From: Pseudonocardia sp. HH130630-07
GTDB lineage: Bacteria; Actinomycetota; Actinomycetes; Mycobacteriales; Pseudonocardiaceae
Reading direction: 5' to 3'
NCBI RefSeq assembly: GCF_001698125.1
Contig: NZ_CP013854.1
Location: 4,278,001 to 4,342,000, forward strand
Length of the DNA: 64,000 nucleotides
Position 1 is the first letter of the stretch. Each line of letters opens with the position of its first letter. The position numbers were made by a program, and so were the translations under genes. Under the pieces are notes generated by a model. That model did no database searches. It had not been told where the DNA came from and saw nothing but the letters and a program-made list of their open reading frames with translations. Of this stretch, positions 1-7,379 are shown one piece after another.

Positions 1-44
1 ACCTGATCACCGAGGCCGGGATGGGCTACCGGTTCGAGGGCTGA
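1..44 (+). CDS. Response regulator, C-terminal end only
   Basis: The first bases read, in the frame starting at base 3, LITEAGMGYRFEG followed by TGA. This ending matches the last beta-hairpin of the OmpR/KdpE-type winged-helix DNA-binding domain (T-E-x-G-M-G-Y-R-F). Only 13 residues are visible, so the receiver domain and target genes are unknown. It ends 10 bases before the stop of the oppositely transcribed CAP-domain gene. Confidence 0.6.
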   Translation, partial: LITEAGMGYRFEG

Positions 45-54
45 TCCGCCCTGC

Positions 55-858
55 TCAGCGCCCGAAGTTCTGGGTCCAGTAGCCGTCGGACAACCCGACG
101 CCGATCGTGCTCAGCGAGCAGTCGAGGATGTTGCGCCGGTGCCCCGGCGAGTCCATCCACGCGGCCACGACGCTCGCCGCGTCCGGCTGGCCCTGGGCGA
201 TGTTCTCCGCGCCCGGGGAGTCGTAACCGCTGGCGGTCATGCGGTCGGCGAAGTCGCGGCCGTCCTGGCTGCTGTGGTCGAAGTAGCGGCCCTCCGCCAT
301 GTCCTCGCTGTGGCCCTGGGCCGCCGCGGTGATCCGGGCGTCGGCGCGCAGGGCGGGGCAGCCCGCCTGCCGCCGTTCGGCGTTGGTCAGCTCGACGACC
401 TGGGCGGCGGCTGCGGACATGCCGGTGGTGGCGGCCGCGGGGGACGGCGCAGCACGGGCGGTGTCGCGTGCCGCCCCGGCGGTCTCGCGGGCGTCGCCGG
501 CGGCCCGGCCGGCGGCGGCGCGGGCCTGCGCGGCGAGCGCGTCCGCGGCGTCGCGCTGCGCGTCCACCGCGTCCCGGGCGGACCGTGCGGGGGCGGCCGG
601 ATCGCCGGGGGCCTGCGCGAGCGCGGCGCGGGCGACGGCCGCCCCGTCGAGGGCCGGTGGTGCGTCCGGGCCGGGCCCGGTGGCGTCGGCCGTGGGGAGC
701 GCGGTCGACGCGGCACCGGCGGTGCTGCTCACGGGGCCGGTCGTATCGACGGACCCGGTCGGTACCGGCAACAGCGGGGCGGTCATCGCCAGCACCGTGC
801 CCGCGCCCAGTCCGCCGAGCACCGCGACGGGGGCGCGCGGTGTGTGTCGTCGGATCAC
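55..858 (-). CDS. CAP/SCP-domain protein, membrane-anchored or secreted
   Basis: 267 residues from a GTG start. A hydrophobic segment (about residues 8-30) is followed by a long Ala/Pro-rich linker and a C-terminal CAP (cysteine-rich secretory protein/PR-1) domain over about the last 115 residues. Family motifs seen are VVELTNAERRQAG, HSEDMAEGRYFDH, GAENIAQG and SPGHRRNIL, including the two His and the Glu of the CAP cavity. Bacterial CAP proteins are exported and of mostly unknown function. The open frame extends upstream to 1176, but that stretch runs antisense through acyP; the GTG at 858 gives a basic N-terminus plus hydrophobic helix and leaves a 22-bp divergent gap to acyP. Confidence 0.85.
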   Translation of the reverse strand: MIRRHTPRAPVAVLGGLGAGTVLAMTAPLLPVPTGSVDTTGPVSSTAGAASTALPTADATGPGPDAPPALDGAAVARAALAQAPGDPAAPARSARDAVDAQRDAADALAAQARAAAGRAAGDARETAGAARDTARAAPSPAAATTGMSAAAAQVVELTNAERRQAGCPALRADARITAAAQGHSEDMAEGRYFDHSSQDGRDFADRMTASGYDSPGAENIAQGQPDAASVVAAWMDSPGHRRNILDCSLSTIGVGLSDGYWTQNFGR

Positions 859-880
859 GGTGCCGTAACGTAGCAGCACT

Positions 881-1171
881 GTGAGTAGCAACACGGAATC
901 AGCCGTTCGGCTCATCGCATGGGTCCAAGGGGACGTACAGGGTGTCGGTTTCCGCTGGTGGACCCGATCCCGGGCGCTGGAGCTGGGTCTCCTCGGGCAG
1001 GCCAGGAACCTCGACGACGGCCGGGTCGCGGTGACCGCGGAGGGTGATCGCGCGGCGTGCGAGCAGTTGCTGGAGCTGTTGCGGGGCGGTGGGACGCCGG
1101 GCCGGGTGAGTGCGGTGTCGGAGCAGTGGGCCGAGGCGACCGGGGCGTTCGCCGGGTTCGTCGAGGCGTGA
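881..1171 (+). CDS. acyP: Acylphosphatase
   Basis: 96 residues from GTG, the usual length for the family. It hydrolyses acyl-phosphates such as carbamoyl phosphate in the cytoplasm. The signature [13 protein letters not shown] carries the phosphate-binding loop and catalytic Arg, and [10 protein letters not shown] supplies the conserved Asn. In many actinomycetes acyP sits directly before smc; here smc begins 28 kb downstream. It is divergent from the CAP-domain gene with a very short shared promoter space. Confidence 0.92.
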   Translation: MSSNTESAVRLIAWVQGDVQGVGFRWWTRSRALELGLLGQARNLDDGRVAVTAEGDRAACEQLLELLRGGGTPGRVSAVSEQWAEATGAFAGFVEA

Positions 1172-1271
1172 GCCACCGGCGATAACCCGGTCGACGCGGT
1201 GGCCGTCCTGACCGATCCTGCTCCGGCGCGCCACCGCCCCCGGCGGCCGCCGGACCGGAGGAGAGACGACG

Positions 1272-2537
1272 ATGCCGCCCACCGGTGCCGATGCCGGTCG
1301 CGCGCCGGGCGCGTTCCGGCTGCTGCGCGGGAACCGGCCGTTGCGGGCGCTGTTCACCGCACGCGTCGTCTCCTACGCGGGGGACTCGATGAGTCTCGTC
1401 GCGCTGATGCTGCACGTCGCGGGGACGACCGGGCAGGGTCTGGCCGTCGCGCTGCTGTTGCTGGTGGGCGACTTCGTGCCGTCGTTGTTCGGTCCGCTGA
1501 CCGGGGCCGTCAGCGACCGGTTCGACCGGCGCCGGGTCATGATCGTGTGCGAGTGCGCGCAGGGTGTGCTCGTCCTGGCGATCGCGCTGTCGCTGTCGTC
1601 GCTGACGATGCCGCTGCTGCTGGTGCTGGTCGCCCTGCGGTCGCTCGCGTCGCAGGTGTTCCAGCCGGCGTCGCGCTCGGCCGTCCCGGCGCTGGTGGGC
1701 GGGCGGGACCTGGAGACGGCCAACTCGACCATCGGGTTCGGCGCGAACGGGGCCGAGGCGTTCGGGCCCCTGCTGGCCGCGGCGCTGCTTCCGGTGCTGG
1801 GGATCCAGGGCGTGCTGCTGGTGGACGCCGCGTCGTTCCTGGCGTCGGCGGTCGTGCTGCTGGCCGTCGGCCCGATGCCGCCGGTGCGGGACCCGGACGC
1901 CGGTCCCGCATCGCTGCTCACCGAGGCGCGGGTCGGCCTCGGCTACATCCTGCGCACCTGCGCGGTGCGGATCGTCGCGACGGGCTTCTGCGCGGTGGTG
2001 CTGTTCAACGGCGTGGACGACGTGGCGCTGGTCCTGCTCGCGACCGACACCTTCCGGTCCGGGGACTCCTCGGTCGGGCTGCTGCTCGGCGCGGTCGGTG
2101 TCGGGCTGTTGCTCGGGTACGCGGTGCTGACCCGCCACGCCCACCTGCTGACGATGCCGGTGCTGCTGGTGGGCGGATTCCTGGTCAGCAGCGCCGGGAA
2201 CGTCCTGACCGGTCTCGCGTGGTCGGTGGCGGCGGCGTTCACCGTGCAGGCGGTGCGGGGGCTGGGGCTCGCGGCGATGGACGTGGCGTCCTCGACGCTG
2301 CTGCAGCGGATGGTGCCGCCCGACATGCTCGGCCGGGTGTTCGGGAACTTCTACGGTGCGGTCGGTGTCGCGGCTGCGGCGTCCTACGTCGGGGGTGGCC
2401 TGCTGCTCGACGCCACCGACGCGCCGACCACGCTGATCGTCGCGGGCGGGGCGGGTGTGGTGTGCACGATGGTCGTGGCGGTGACGCTGCCCCGTGCGCT
2501 GCGCCGGCACACCGGCCCGGAGGCCGTGGACGGCTGA
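1272..2537 (+). CDS. MFS transporter (drug/siderophore exporter type)
   Basis: 421 residues; ATG preceded by GGAGGAGAGACGACG, a strong ribosome binding site. About 12 hydrophobic segments spread along the whole protein, and a motif-A-like loop DRFDRRRVM lies between helices 2 and 3. Overall character matches the actinobacterial MFS branch near enterobactin/macrolide exporters (MFS_3). The substrate cannot be deduced. It stands alone, 100 bp after acyP, followed by a gene-poor repeat region. Confidence 0.85.
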   Translation: MPPTGADAGRAPGAFRLLRGNRPLRALFTARVVSYAGDSMSLVALMLHVAGTTGQGLAVALLLLVGDFVPSLFGPLTGAVSDRFDRRRVMIVCECAQGVLVLAIALSLSSLTMPLLLVLVALRSLASQVFQPASRSAVPALVGGRDLETANSTIGFGANGAEAFGPLLAAALLPVLGIQGVLLVDAASFLASAVVLLAVGPMPPVRDPDAGPASLLTEARVGLGYILRTCAVRIVATGFCAVVLFNGVDDVALVLLATDTFRSGDSSVGLLLGAVGVGLLLGYAVLTRHAHLLTMPVLLVGGFLVSSAGNVLTGLAWSVAAAFTVQAVRGLGLAAMDVASSTLLQRMVPPDMLGRVFGNFYGAVGVAAAASYVGGGLLLDATDAPTTLIVAGGAGVVCTMVVAVTLPRALRRHTGPEAVDG

Positions 2538-2647
2538 GCCGGTCCCGGTCCCGGCGTGCCTCCCGTGCGGAAGGCCCGCCCGATCCGATGCTCGGAGCGG
2601 GAGGCGGTGGTGATCCACCCGGTGCGGCGCGGGGCGGCGGCCGTCGA

Positions 2648-2667
2648 CCGCGTTCCGCGGAACGCGG
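2648..2667. repeat. 20-bp perfect palindrome, copy 1
   Basis: CCGCGTTCCGCGGAACGCGG is its own reverse complement. The same core with matching flanks (GTCGAC/T before; TTACCGG/CTATCGG after) recurs at 3211-3228. It could be an operator or a repeat-family palindrome; no adjacent gene identifies a binding protein. Confidence 0.7.
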
Positions 2668-3210
2668 TTACCGGTGCGGCGGTGCTGTCGCCCAGGGTGC
2701 GCGGGTCTCGGATCCGCGCCGGGGTGTGATCGGCGTTGCCGAGCGTCCTGGCGGCCGCACCGCGCGGTGTCCCGCTGTGGTGTGCCGCTGTGCTGTGGCT
2801 CGCCGCGCTCTGTGTGCCGGGTACGCCACTCCGGGGCTGGACGCCGCTGCCGAGCGGGGGTGCGGGAGCCGGCCGGCCACCTCGGATCGGCGGTCGCCGC
2901 ACCCGCTCCCGGGAGCGGCACCCCGGCCCGGCGTGCCGCGCCCCGCGCTACGGGTGCGCCACGCCGGAGGGGAGCGCGGCCGCCGCAGCAGGGTGCGACA
3001 GCCCGGGACGGACGCCGAGAGGGCACCGGGCCGCCGACGCACAGGCGACGTCCCGGACGAACAGCGCTCCGCTCGGCAGCGTCCGCACCGTCGACCGGTT
3101 CCCGCAGGCGATCCCGGCCCTCGCACGGAGCCGGACCCCGTGCGGGGACCCGGACGTGGTGCGACAACCCGGTCCCGGGGTGCGACGGCGCGGTGGATCC
3201 GGCGGTCGAT

Positions 3211-3228
3211 CGCGTTCCGCGGAACGCG
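3211..3228. repeat. 18-bp perfect palindrome, copy 2
   Basis: CGCGTTCCGCGGAACGCG, identical over 18 bp to the core of the palindrome at 2648-2667, with about 32 bp of near-identical context. The two copies are 563 bp apart. Confidence 0.7.
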
Positions 3229-3531
3229 GCTATCGGGGCGGCTCCGTGCCTGTCACCCGCGCCGGGTCCCGGATGCGTGCCGGATCGTGGCCGGTGGCGC
3301 CGGGTCGTGCTGTGCTGCGGCGCCCCGTTGTGCCGAGACGCGCTGCTGTGCTGCGGCGCCCCGCTGTGCCGCGATGCCCTGCCGTGGTGTGGCGCGCCCG
3401 CACGTCCGGCCGGTTTCCGCACGGGATGCCGCACCCCGCACGAGGCCGGGCCCCGTGCGGGAGCGGGATTCCGGTGCGGGGACCCCGGGCCGATGCGTGG
3501 TTCGGCGTGTCCCGGGCGGGCTGGGCGGGTC

Positions 3532-3738
3532 TCAGACCTCGAACTCGCCGTCCCGGACGCCGAGGACGAAGGCGCGCCACTCGGCGGGGGTGAAGCGCAG
3601 GACGGGGCCGGTGCCCTGGTCCTTGGAGTCGCGCAGGGCGCGCCCGCCGTCGGGGAGGTCGGCCACCTCGACGCAGTTGCCACCGTTGCCGTTGCTGAGG
3701 CTGGACCTGCGCCAGACCAGGCCGGTCTCGTCGGTCAT
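3532..3738 (-). CDS. DUF397 small protein, copy 1
   Basis: 68 residues, a typical DUF397 length. Conserved features: LVWRRSSLSN at the N-terminus, a CVEVADLPDG core, ALRDSK, and the PVLRFTPAEWRAFV ending. DUF397 proteins pair with XRE/DUF5753 regulators across actinomycetes and are linked to developmental control, some acting as partners of the regulator. The internal ATG at 3738 was chosen because the DUF397 fold starts there; the upstream extension is Arg-rich repeat. It is a close paralogue (about 84% identity by eye) of the copy at 3971-4177, probably a tandem duplication. Confidence 0.88.
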   Translation of the reverse strand: MTDETGLVWRRSSLSNGNGGNCVEVADLPDGGRALRDSKDQGTGPVLRFTPAEWRAFVLGVRDGEFEV

Positions 3739-3796
3739 CGCTGTCTCCTCCGGTCCCGCGGGTGGCATCGGATCGTACCGAGCGCCGGCGCGCCCC

Positions 3797-3883
3797 GGAA
3801 CGCGCGAAGGGCGACGGGACGGCTCGGAACGCGCGAAGGGCGACGGCGCGGCCCGCAACGCGCGAAAGGCGACGGCGCGGCCC
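3797..3883. repeat. Three tandem 29-bp repeats between the DUF397 genes
   Basis: Units beginning at 3797, 3826 and 3855 share GGAACGCGCGAAGGGCGACGG with one or two changes; a diverged fourth unit lies near 3907. The array fills the gap between the two duplicated DUF397 genes. Confidence 0.7.
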
Positions 3884-3970
3884 GGGCAGGGGAGACCGCC
3901 TGGTCCGGAACCGCGAAGGGCGCCGCGGGACCGGGCCCGCGACGCCCCGTGGCCGTCGTCCGTGACGGGC

Positions 3971-4177
3971 TCAGATCTCGAACTCGCCGTCCCGGACACC
4001 GAGGACGAAGGCGCGCCACTCGCCGGGGGTGAAGCGCAGGACCGGACCGGTGCCCCGGTCCTTGGAGTCGCGCAGCGCGCGCCCGCCGTCGGGGAGGTCG
4101 GCGACCTCGACGCAGGCGCCGCCGTTCTCGTTGCTGAAGCTGGACTTTCGCCAGACCAGGTTCGTCTCGTCGCTCAT
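3971..4177 (-). CDS. DUF397 small protein, copy 2
   Basis: 68 residues with LVWRKSSFSN, CVEVADLPDG, ALRDSK and PVLRFTPGEWRAFV. Its ATG overlaps the stop of the XRE regulator upstream by 4 bp (ATGA), so the pair is translationally coupled. As the copy directly coupled to the regulator it is probably the original, with 3532-3738 the duplicate. Confidence 0.92.
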   Translation of the reverse strand: MSDETNLVWRKSSFSNENGGACVEVADLPDGGRALRDSKDRGTGPVLRFTPGEWRAFVLGVRDGEFEI

Positions 4178-5019
4178 CGCAGCTCACCCATCGTGTCGTC
4201 GATCATCTGCGCCGTGCCCGTAGGCGTGAGCGCGGCATCGCAGATTCTATCGAAGACCTGGGTGTACTCCGTGACCTGAGCATCGCGGTCCACGTAGTCG
4301 GCGCTCCACAGATCCTCCAGGTAGACGACCTGATGTCCGGTGGGCTCGGGCAGCGTCAGGATCTGGAACGCAGCGCCGAGAGCGGGATGTGGGCGAGCAC
4401 TGAACGGGATGATCCGCAACGAGACGTTCGGCAGGTCGGCCACGGCGCGCAGGTGCTCCAACTGCTCGCGCTGCACCGACGGATCGAAACCGGCGAGCCG
4501 TCGGATCACGGCCTCGCCCATGACCATCCACAACCGAGGTGGAGTACCGGAGGTCAGCCTGGCTTGGCGCTCCTGTCGGATCGCCACCAGACGGTCGACC
4601 TCCGCGGGGTCGCGGGTCGGGTCACCGGCCTGAGTCAGAGCGCGGATGTAGGACTCGGTCTGGAGCAGCCCGGGCACGACCGAGGTCTCGTAGTCCCGGA
4701 TCTCGCTCGCCTCCGCCTCGAAACCGACGAAGGCCCGCACCCAGTCCGGCACCCGGTGCGTCGACCGCTTCCGCGCCTCCTTCGCCACGTCGAGCAACCG
4801 CCGTGCGTCGTCCGAGTCGAGGGGGACGCCGTAGAGCATGAGCAGGCTCTTCACGTCGCCCAGCGAGATCGTCATCTTGCCGTTCTCGATCTTGGAGATC
4901 GTCGACGCGTCCCGGCCCAGGTCCTCCGCCGCGGCGTCCCGCAGCAGGCCGGTGCCCTCCCGGAGCCGCTTCAGCTCCCGCCCGAGCTGGAGTCGGCGGA
5001 TCGTCGGTCCCTGTGCCAT
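4174..5019 (-). CDS. XRE-family regulator with DUF5753 domain
   Basis: 281 residues. Residues about 10-70 form an XRE helix-turn-helix (LGRELKRLREGTGLLRDAAAEDLGRDASTISKIENGK, shown here in two parts: LGRELKRLREGTG and DASTISKIENGK). The remainder is a DUF5753 domain, with typical motifs YETSVVPGLLQTESYIRAL, RQERQARL and VYLEDLWSADYV. This architecture coupled to DUF397 is common in Streptomyces and Pseudonocardiaceae, often in developmental control. The promoter would lie in the 136-bp gap to the divergent gene at 5156. Confidence 0.93.
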   Translation of the reverse strand: MAQGPTIRRLQLGRELKRLREGTGLLRDAAAEDLGRDASTISKIENGKMTISLGDVKSLLMLYGVPLDSDDARRLLDVAKEARKRSTHRVPDWVRAFVGFEAEASEIRDYETSVVPGLLQTESYIRALTQAGDPTRDPAEVDRLVAIRQERQARLTSGTPPRLWMVMGEAVIRRLAGFDPSVQREQLEHLRAVADLPNVSLRIIPFSARPHPALGAAFQILTLPEPTGHQVVYLEDLWSADYVDRDAQVTEYTQVFDRICDAALTPTGTAQMIDDTMGELR

Positions 5020-5155
5020 GACGGCATCCTGCCACGCGGCACCGACAGTTCCAGGACATCCGACAGGCCCGTTCCTAAGTCGCCCGTGCCGGTTGTAGTC
5101 TCATCTGTATGACTCATGCCACAACGTCGTTGCTGATCTTATCGGGCGGGACGGA

Positions 5156-5404
5156 GTGACCCCGCCGGGCGTCTCCGCCCTCGCGGTCGCGCTCGCCCCG
5201 GCGCCCGAGGTGTGGCGGAAGCTGCTGGCCACGCACGTCCGGGCGGGCGACGGCGGGTGCGCGGTCTGCCGCAGCCAGGTGTCCGGTGCGCAGTCGTGGC
5301 CGTGCTCGCTGCACCGCGCGGCCGTGGCGGCGCAGGAGATCGCCGGGGCCGACGCGGCGCGACGAGGCGTCCCGTCCGCGACCGAGCCGGGGCCCGGATG
5401 CTGA
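5156..5404 (+). CDS. Small Cys-containing hypothetical protein
   Basis: 82 residues from GTG. The central part CAVCRSQVSGAQSWPCSLHR (Cys-x2-Cys, then Cys and His) could bind a metal, like a short zinc ribbon. It is divergent from the XRE gene and followed one base later by a second small Cys-containing frame, suggesting a two-gene unit. No named family recognised; the start is uncertain. Confidence 0.55.
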   Translation: MTPPGVSALAVALAPAPEVWRKLLATHVRAGDGGCAVCRSQVSGAQSWPCSLHRAAVAAQEIAGADAARRGVPSATEPGPGC

Positions 5405-5405
5405 G

Positions 5406-5645
5406 GTGGTCGCGCCGGCGGACGTGCCGGCGCCCCCGGTCCCGCAGACGATCGCGATGACCAGCGGCGCCGACGGGCTGACCCACCGCGTCGCCGAGGT
5501 CGCGCTGGGCGAGGCGCTGCTCGCCGGGCGCGGCACCAGCCCGGCGCTGTGCGGGCACACGGTGCTGGTCACCTCGCTGGGCGCGGAACCGGGGCGGCCG
5601 TGCCCACGCTGCGCCGCACGGACGGCCGGGAGGCCCGGGTCCTAG
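5406..5645 (+). CDS. Small Cys-containing hypothetical protein, ends at IS target site
   Basis: 79 residues from the GTG at 5406 (an ATG at 5457 is an alternative). The C-terminal part reads THRVAEVALGEALLAGRG, then ALCGHTVLVTSL and GRPCPRCAA, a pattern of spaced cysteines recalling actinobacterial small proteins found near XRE/DUF397 loci. Its TAG stop is part of the CTAG target of the IS5-type element that follows, so the insertion left the protein intact. Confidence 0.55.
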   Translation: MVAPADVPAPPVPQTIAMTSGADGLTHRVAEVALGEALLAGRGTSPALCGHTVLVTSLGAEPGRPCPRCAARTAGRPGS

Positions 5646-6226
5646 GGTGTGTCTCCCAATGCGCGGAGCCAGGTGACGATTGCCTTCAGGACGGCGCCGC
5701 CGCGGAAGGTCAGGGCGAGCTTGTCGTAACGGGTGGCCAGCCCGCGCCACTGCTTGACGTGGCAGAACCCGCGCTCGACGACGTTGCGGTTTCGGTAGTC
5801 GACCGGATCGAATGCGGGCGGTCGGCCACCGCGTGAGCCGCGTCGTTTGCGGTGTCCCTGCTGGTCAGAGGGCTCCGGAATGACAGCGATGATCCGGCGC
5901 TCGCGCAGGTGCCGGCGGATCGCGCGTGAGGAGTAGGCCTTGTCCGCGCGCACGCGTTCAGGCCGGGTCCGGGGTCGTCCCGGGCCCGGTCGGGCGATGC
6001 TCAGGCGCGCCATCAGGTGCGGAAACATTGGCGAGTCGCCGCCCTGGCCGGGGCCGAGGAGGACCACCAGCGGGCGGCCGTGCCCGTCAACGAGCTGGTG
6101 GATCTTCGTCGACAGCCCTCCGCGGGACCGTCCCAGCGCGTGATCTGCTGGTTCGGCGAGCAGATTCGTGTAGTTCGATCCGGCCCCCTGTGTCGCGCTT
6201 GAGGGTCGCGGCGTGCTGGTGGGCAC
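5642..6226 (-). CDS. IS5-type transposase, second frame (copy 1)
   Basis: Carries the rest of the DDE domain: ALGRSRGGLSTKIH, the second Asp in VRADKAYSSRAIR and the Glu in RNRNVVERGFCHVKQW. The TAG stop is formed by the last C of the element plus the CTAG target duplication, so the element does not encode its own stop. The listed ATG at 6226 is probably not used; translation likely enters from the first frame. Confidence 0.82.
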   Translation of the reverse strand: MPTSTPRPSSATQGAGSNYTNLLAEPADHALGRSRGGLSTKIHQLVDGHGRPLVVLLGPGQGGDSPMFPHLMARLSIARPGPGRPRTRPERVRADKAYSSRAIRRHLRERRIIAVIPEPSDQQGHRKRRGSRGGRPPAFDPVDYRNRNVVERGFCHVKQWRGLATRYDKLALTFRGGAVLKAIVTWLRALGDTP

Positions 6227-6585
6227 GGATGATCGTGGAGTCCACGCTGACCGCCCACCCGAGCACCTCGGCGGCGTCGGCCTCGACCAGAAGAGCAGCC
6301 AGGATGTGGTCCCAGGTGCCGTCGCCGCTGTAGCGGCGGTGCCGCTTCCACAACGTCTGCCACGGCCCGAACTCGGCTGGGACGTCGCGCCAGGGAAGCC
6401 CGCACCGATACCGGTAGATGATCCCCTCGATCACCCGGCGGTCATCGCGGAACGGGCACCCGCGACGACCCTCGGAGGAGGGCAACAGCGGCGCCAGACG
6501 GGCCCACTGGGCATCAGTCAGGACAGCGGTACGCGGCACCGATCAAGCATCGCGCACCCCGGTCCGCCTATCTGGGAGACACGCC
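5646..6585 (-). mobile_element. IS5-type insertion sequence, copy 1 (940 bp)
   Basis: Ends are GGTGTGTCTCCC on the left and GGGAGACACGCC on the right, imperfect inverted repeats, flanked by CTAG at 5642-5645 and 6586-6589. Two overlapping transposase frames lie on the minus strand. Two more 940-bp copies are at 19399-20338 and 24491-25430. The two-frame layout and CTAG target fit the IS427-like group of IS5. Confidence 0.92.
6087..6539 (-). CDS. IS5-type transposase, first frame (copy 1)
   Basis: 150 residues from GTG. N-terminal DUF4096-like region (LTDAQWARLAPLLPS, YRYRCGLPWRDVPAEFG) and the first catalytic Asp in VSVDSTIIRAHQHAA. Downstream residues after about RDTGG are out of frame; the true product probably continues in the second frame by a +1 (or -2) shift near an ACAGGGGGCC run. 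Confidence 0.85.
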   Translation of the reverse strand: MPRTAVLTDAQWARLAPLLPSSEGRRGCPFRDDRRVIEGIIYRYRCGLPWRDVPAEFGPWQTLWKRHRRYSGDGTWDHILAALLVEADAAEVLGWAVSVDSTIIRAHQHAATLKRDTGGRIELHESARRTSRSRAGTVPRRAVDEDPPAR

Positions 6586-6591
6586 CTAGGC

Positions 6592-6642
6592 GACTGCAGA
6601 GTCTGCAATCAGCGAGTACGGTGATTGCAGACCCTGCAATCA
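6592..6642. promoter_or_regulatory. Two operator-like dyads upstream of the MBL gene
   Basis: TGATTGCAG-ACC-CTGCAATCA (6622-6642) is a perfect 9+9 dyad. A second, nearly identical dyad GACTGCAG-AGT-CTGCAATCA lies at 6592-6611, 30 bp upstream. The left one starts 2 bp after the IS copy-1 target duplication. The spacing of about three helical turns suggests a cooperatively bound repressor or activator, not encoded next door. Confidence 0.6.
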
Positions 6643-6662
6643 CGTGGAACGGACCCGTCGCC

Positions 6663-7310
6663 ATGCCCTCGCTCACCACCCCGGTCCCCGGGCTGCACGC
6701 CACCGGGACCGCACGACTGCCGTACCAGGACGACGTCCTGCTGCGCTCGTTCCTGCTCGAACGCCCCGCCGGCAACGTGCTGGTCCACAACTCCCCCGGC
6801 CTCACCACGGACGCCCACGCCATCGCCGATCTCGGCGGCGCTTCGCACCTGCTGGTCAACCACGAGCACGAGGCGATGTACGGCGACCCCGGCCTCGACG
6901 TGCCGGTGTTCGTCCACGAGCGGGACCGCGCCGCGACGGCCCGGTCCATGCTCGTCACCGGCACGTTCGGGGACCGCCGGATGCTCGACGACGACCTGGA
7001 GGTGATCCCCACCCCCGGCCACACCGCGGGCACCACCTGCTTCCTGTGGGACAGCGGCCTCCATCGCTTCCTGTTCACCGGCGACTTCGTCTGGATCTCC
7101 GACGGCGAGTGGCAGGCGGTGGTACTGGATCCGGCCCTGCGCGAGGACTACCTGGAGAGCCTGGCCCTGGTCCGCGACCTCGACTTCGACGTGCTGGTGC
7201 CCTGGGGCGTCAGCGAGCGGGACGCGTGCGTCGCCATGACGACCCGGGACGAGACCCGGGCCCGGATCGACGCGATGATCGCCCGGGTCGGGGCGGGCGA
7301 AGGGCGGTAG
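6663..7310 (+). CDS. MBL-fold metallo-hydrolase-like protein
   Basis: 215 residues. Beta-lactamase-fold landmarks: a VNHEHEAMYG segment at the usual metal-site-1 position, TPGHTAGTTCFLW, and FTGDFVW supplying a metal-bridging Asp. The first motif lacks the canonical HxHxDH, so metal binding may be altered or single-site. Preceded by two palindromic operators. The ATG at 6663 begins just before the first beta-strand. Substrate unknown; glyoxalase-like or lactonase-like roles are possible. Confidence 0.75.
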   Translation: MPSLTTPVPGLHATGTARLPYQDDVLLRSFLLERPAGNVLVHNSPGLTTDAHAIADLGGASHLLVNHEHEAMYGDPGLDVPVFVHERDRAATARSMLVTGTFGDRRMLDDDLEVIPTPGHTAGTTCFLWDSGLHRFLFTGDFVWISDGEWQAVVLDPALREDYLESLALVRDLDFDVLVPWGVSERDACVAMTTRDETRARIDAMIARVGAGEGR

Positions 7311-7379
7311 GCGGCCTCCCGCCACCGACACGGTGCCGGGTCGCCGACAGGGGTCGGGCGAACCGACGGACCGTCGTGG

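Larger units (their letters stand above)
2538..3531. other. Gene-poor 1-kb region with diverged internal duplication
   Basis: No convincing gene. Several long open frames exist on both strands, but they are Arg/Pro/Cys/Gly-rich compositional shadows without domain motifs. The region contains diverged repeats: a segment near 2640-2760 resembles one near 3190-3300, and 3090-3155 resembles 3402-3470. Two large palindromes sit at the start of the first pair. It may be a degenerate duplicated intergenic region or decayed coding sequence. Confidence 0.5.

Noticed and set aside
3797..3910. CRISPR-like array
   Set aside because: Units are directly adjacent at 29-bp spacing with no unique spacers and no cas genes nearby.
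2674..4032. 452-codon Cys/Arg-rich frame in the gene-poor region
   Set aside because: Crosses both tandem repeats and the antisense DUF397 gene; looks like low-complexity translation rather than a protein.
912..4279. Very long open frames on both strands around the MFS gene and the repeat region
   Set aside because: They run antisense or out of frame through acyP, MFS and DUF397 genes, are Arg/Pro-rich and lack motifs.
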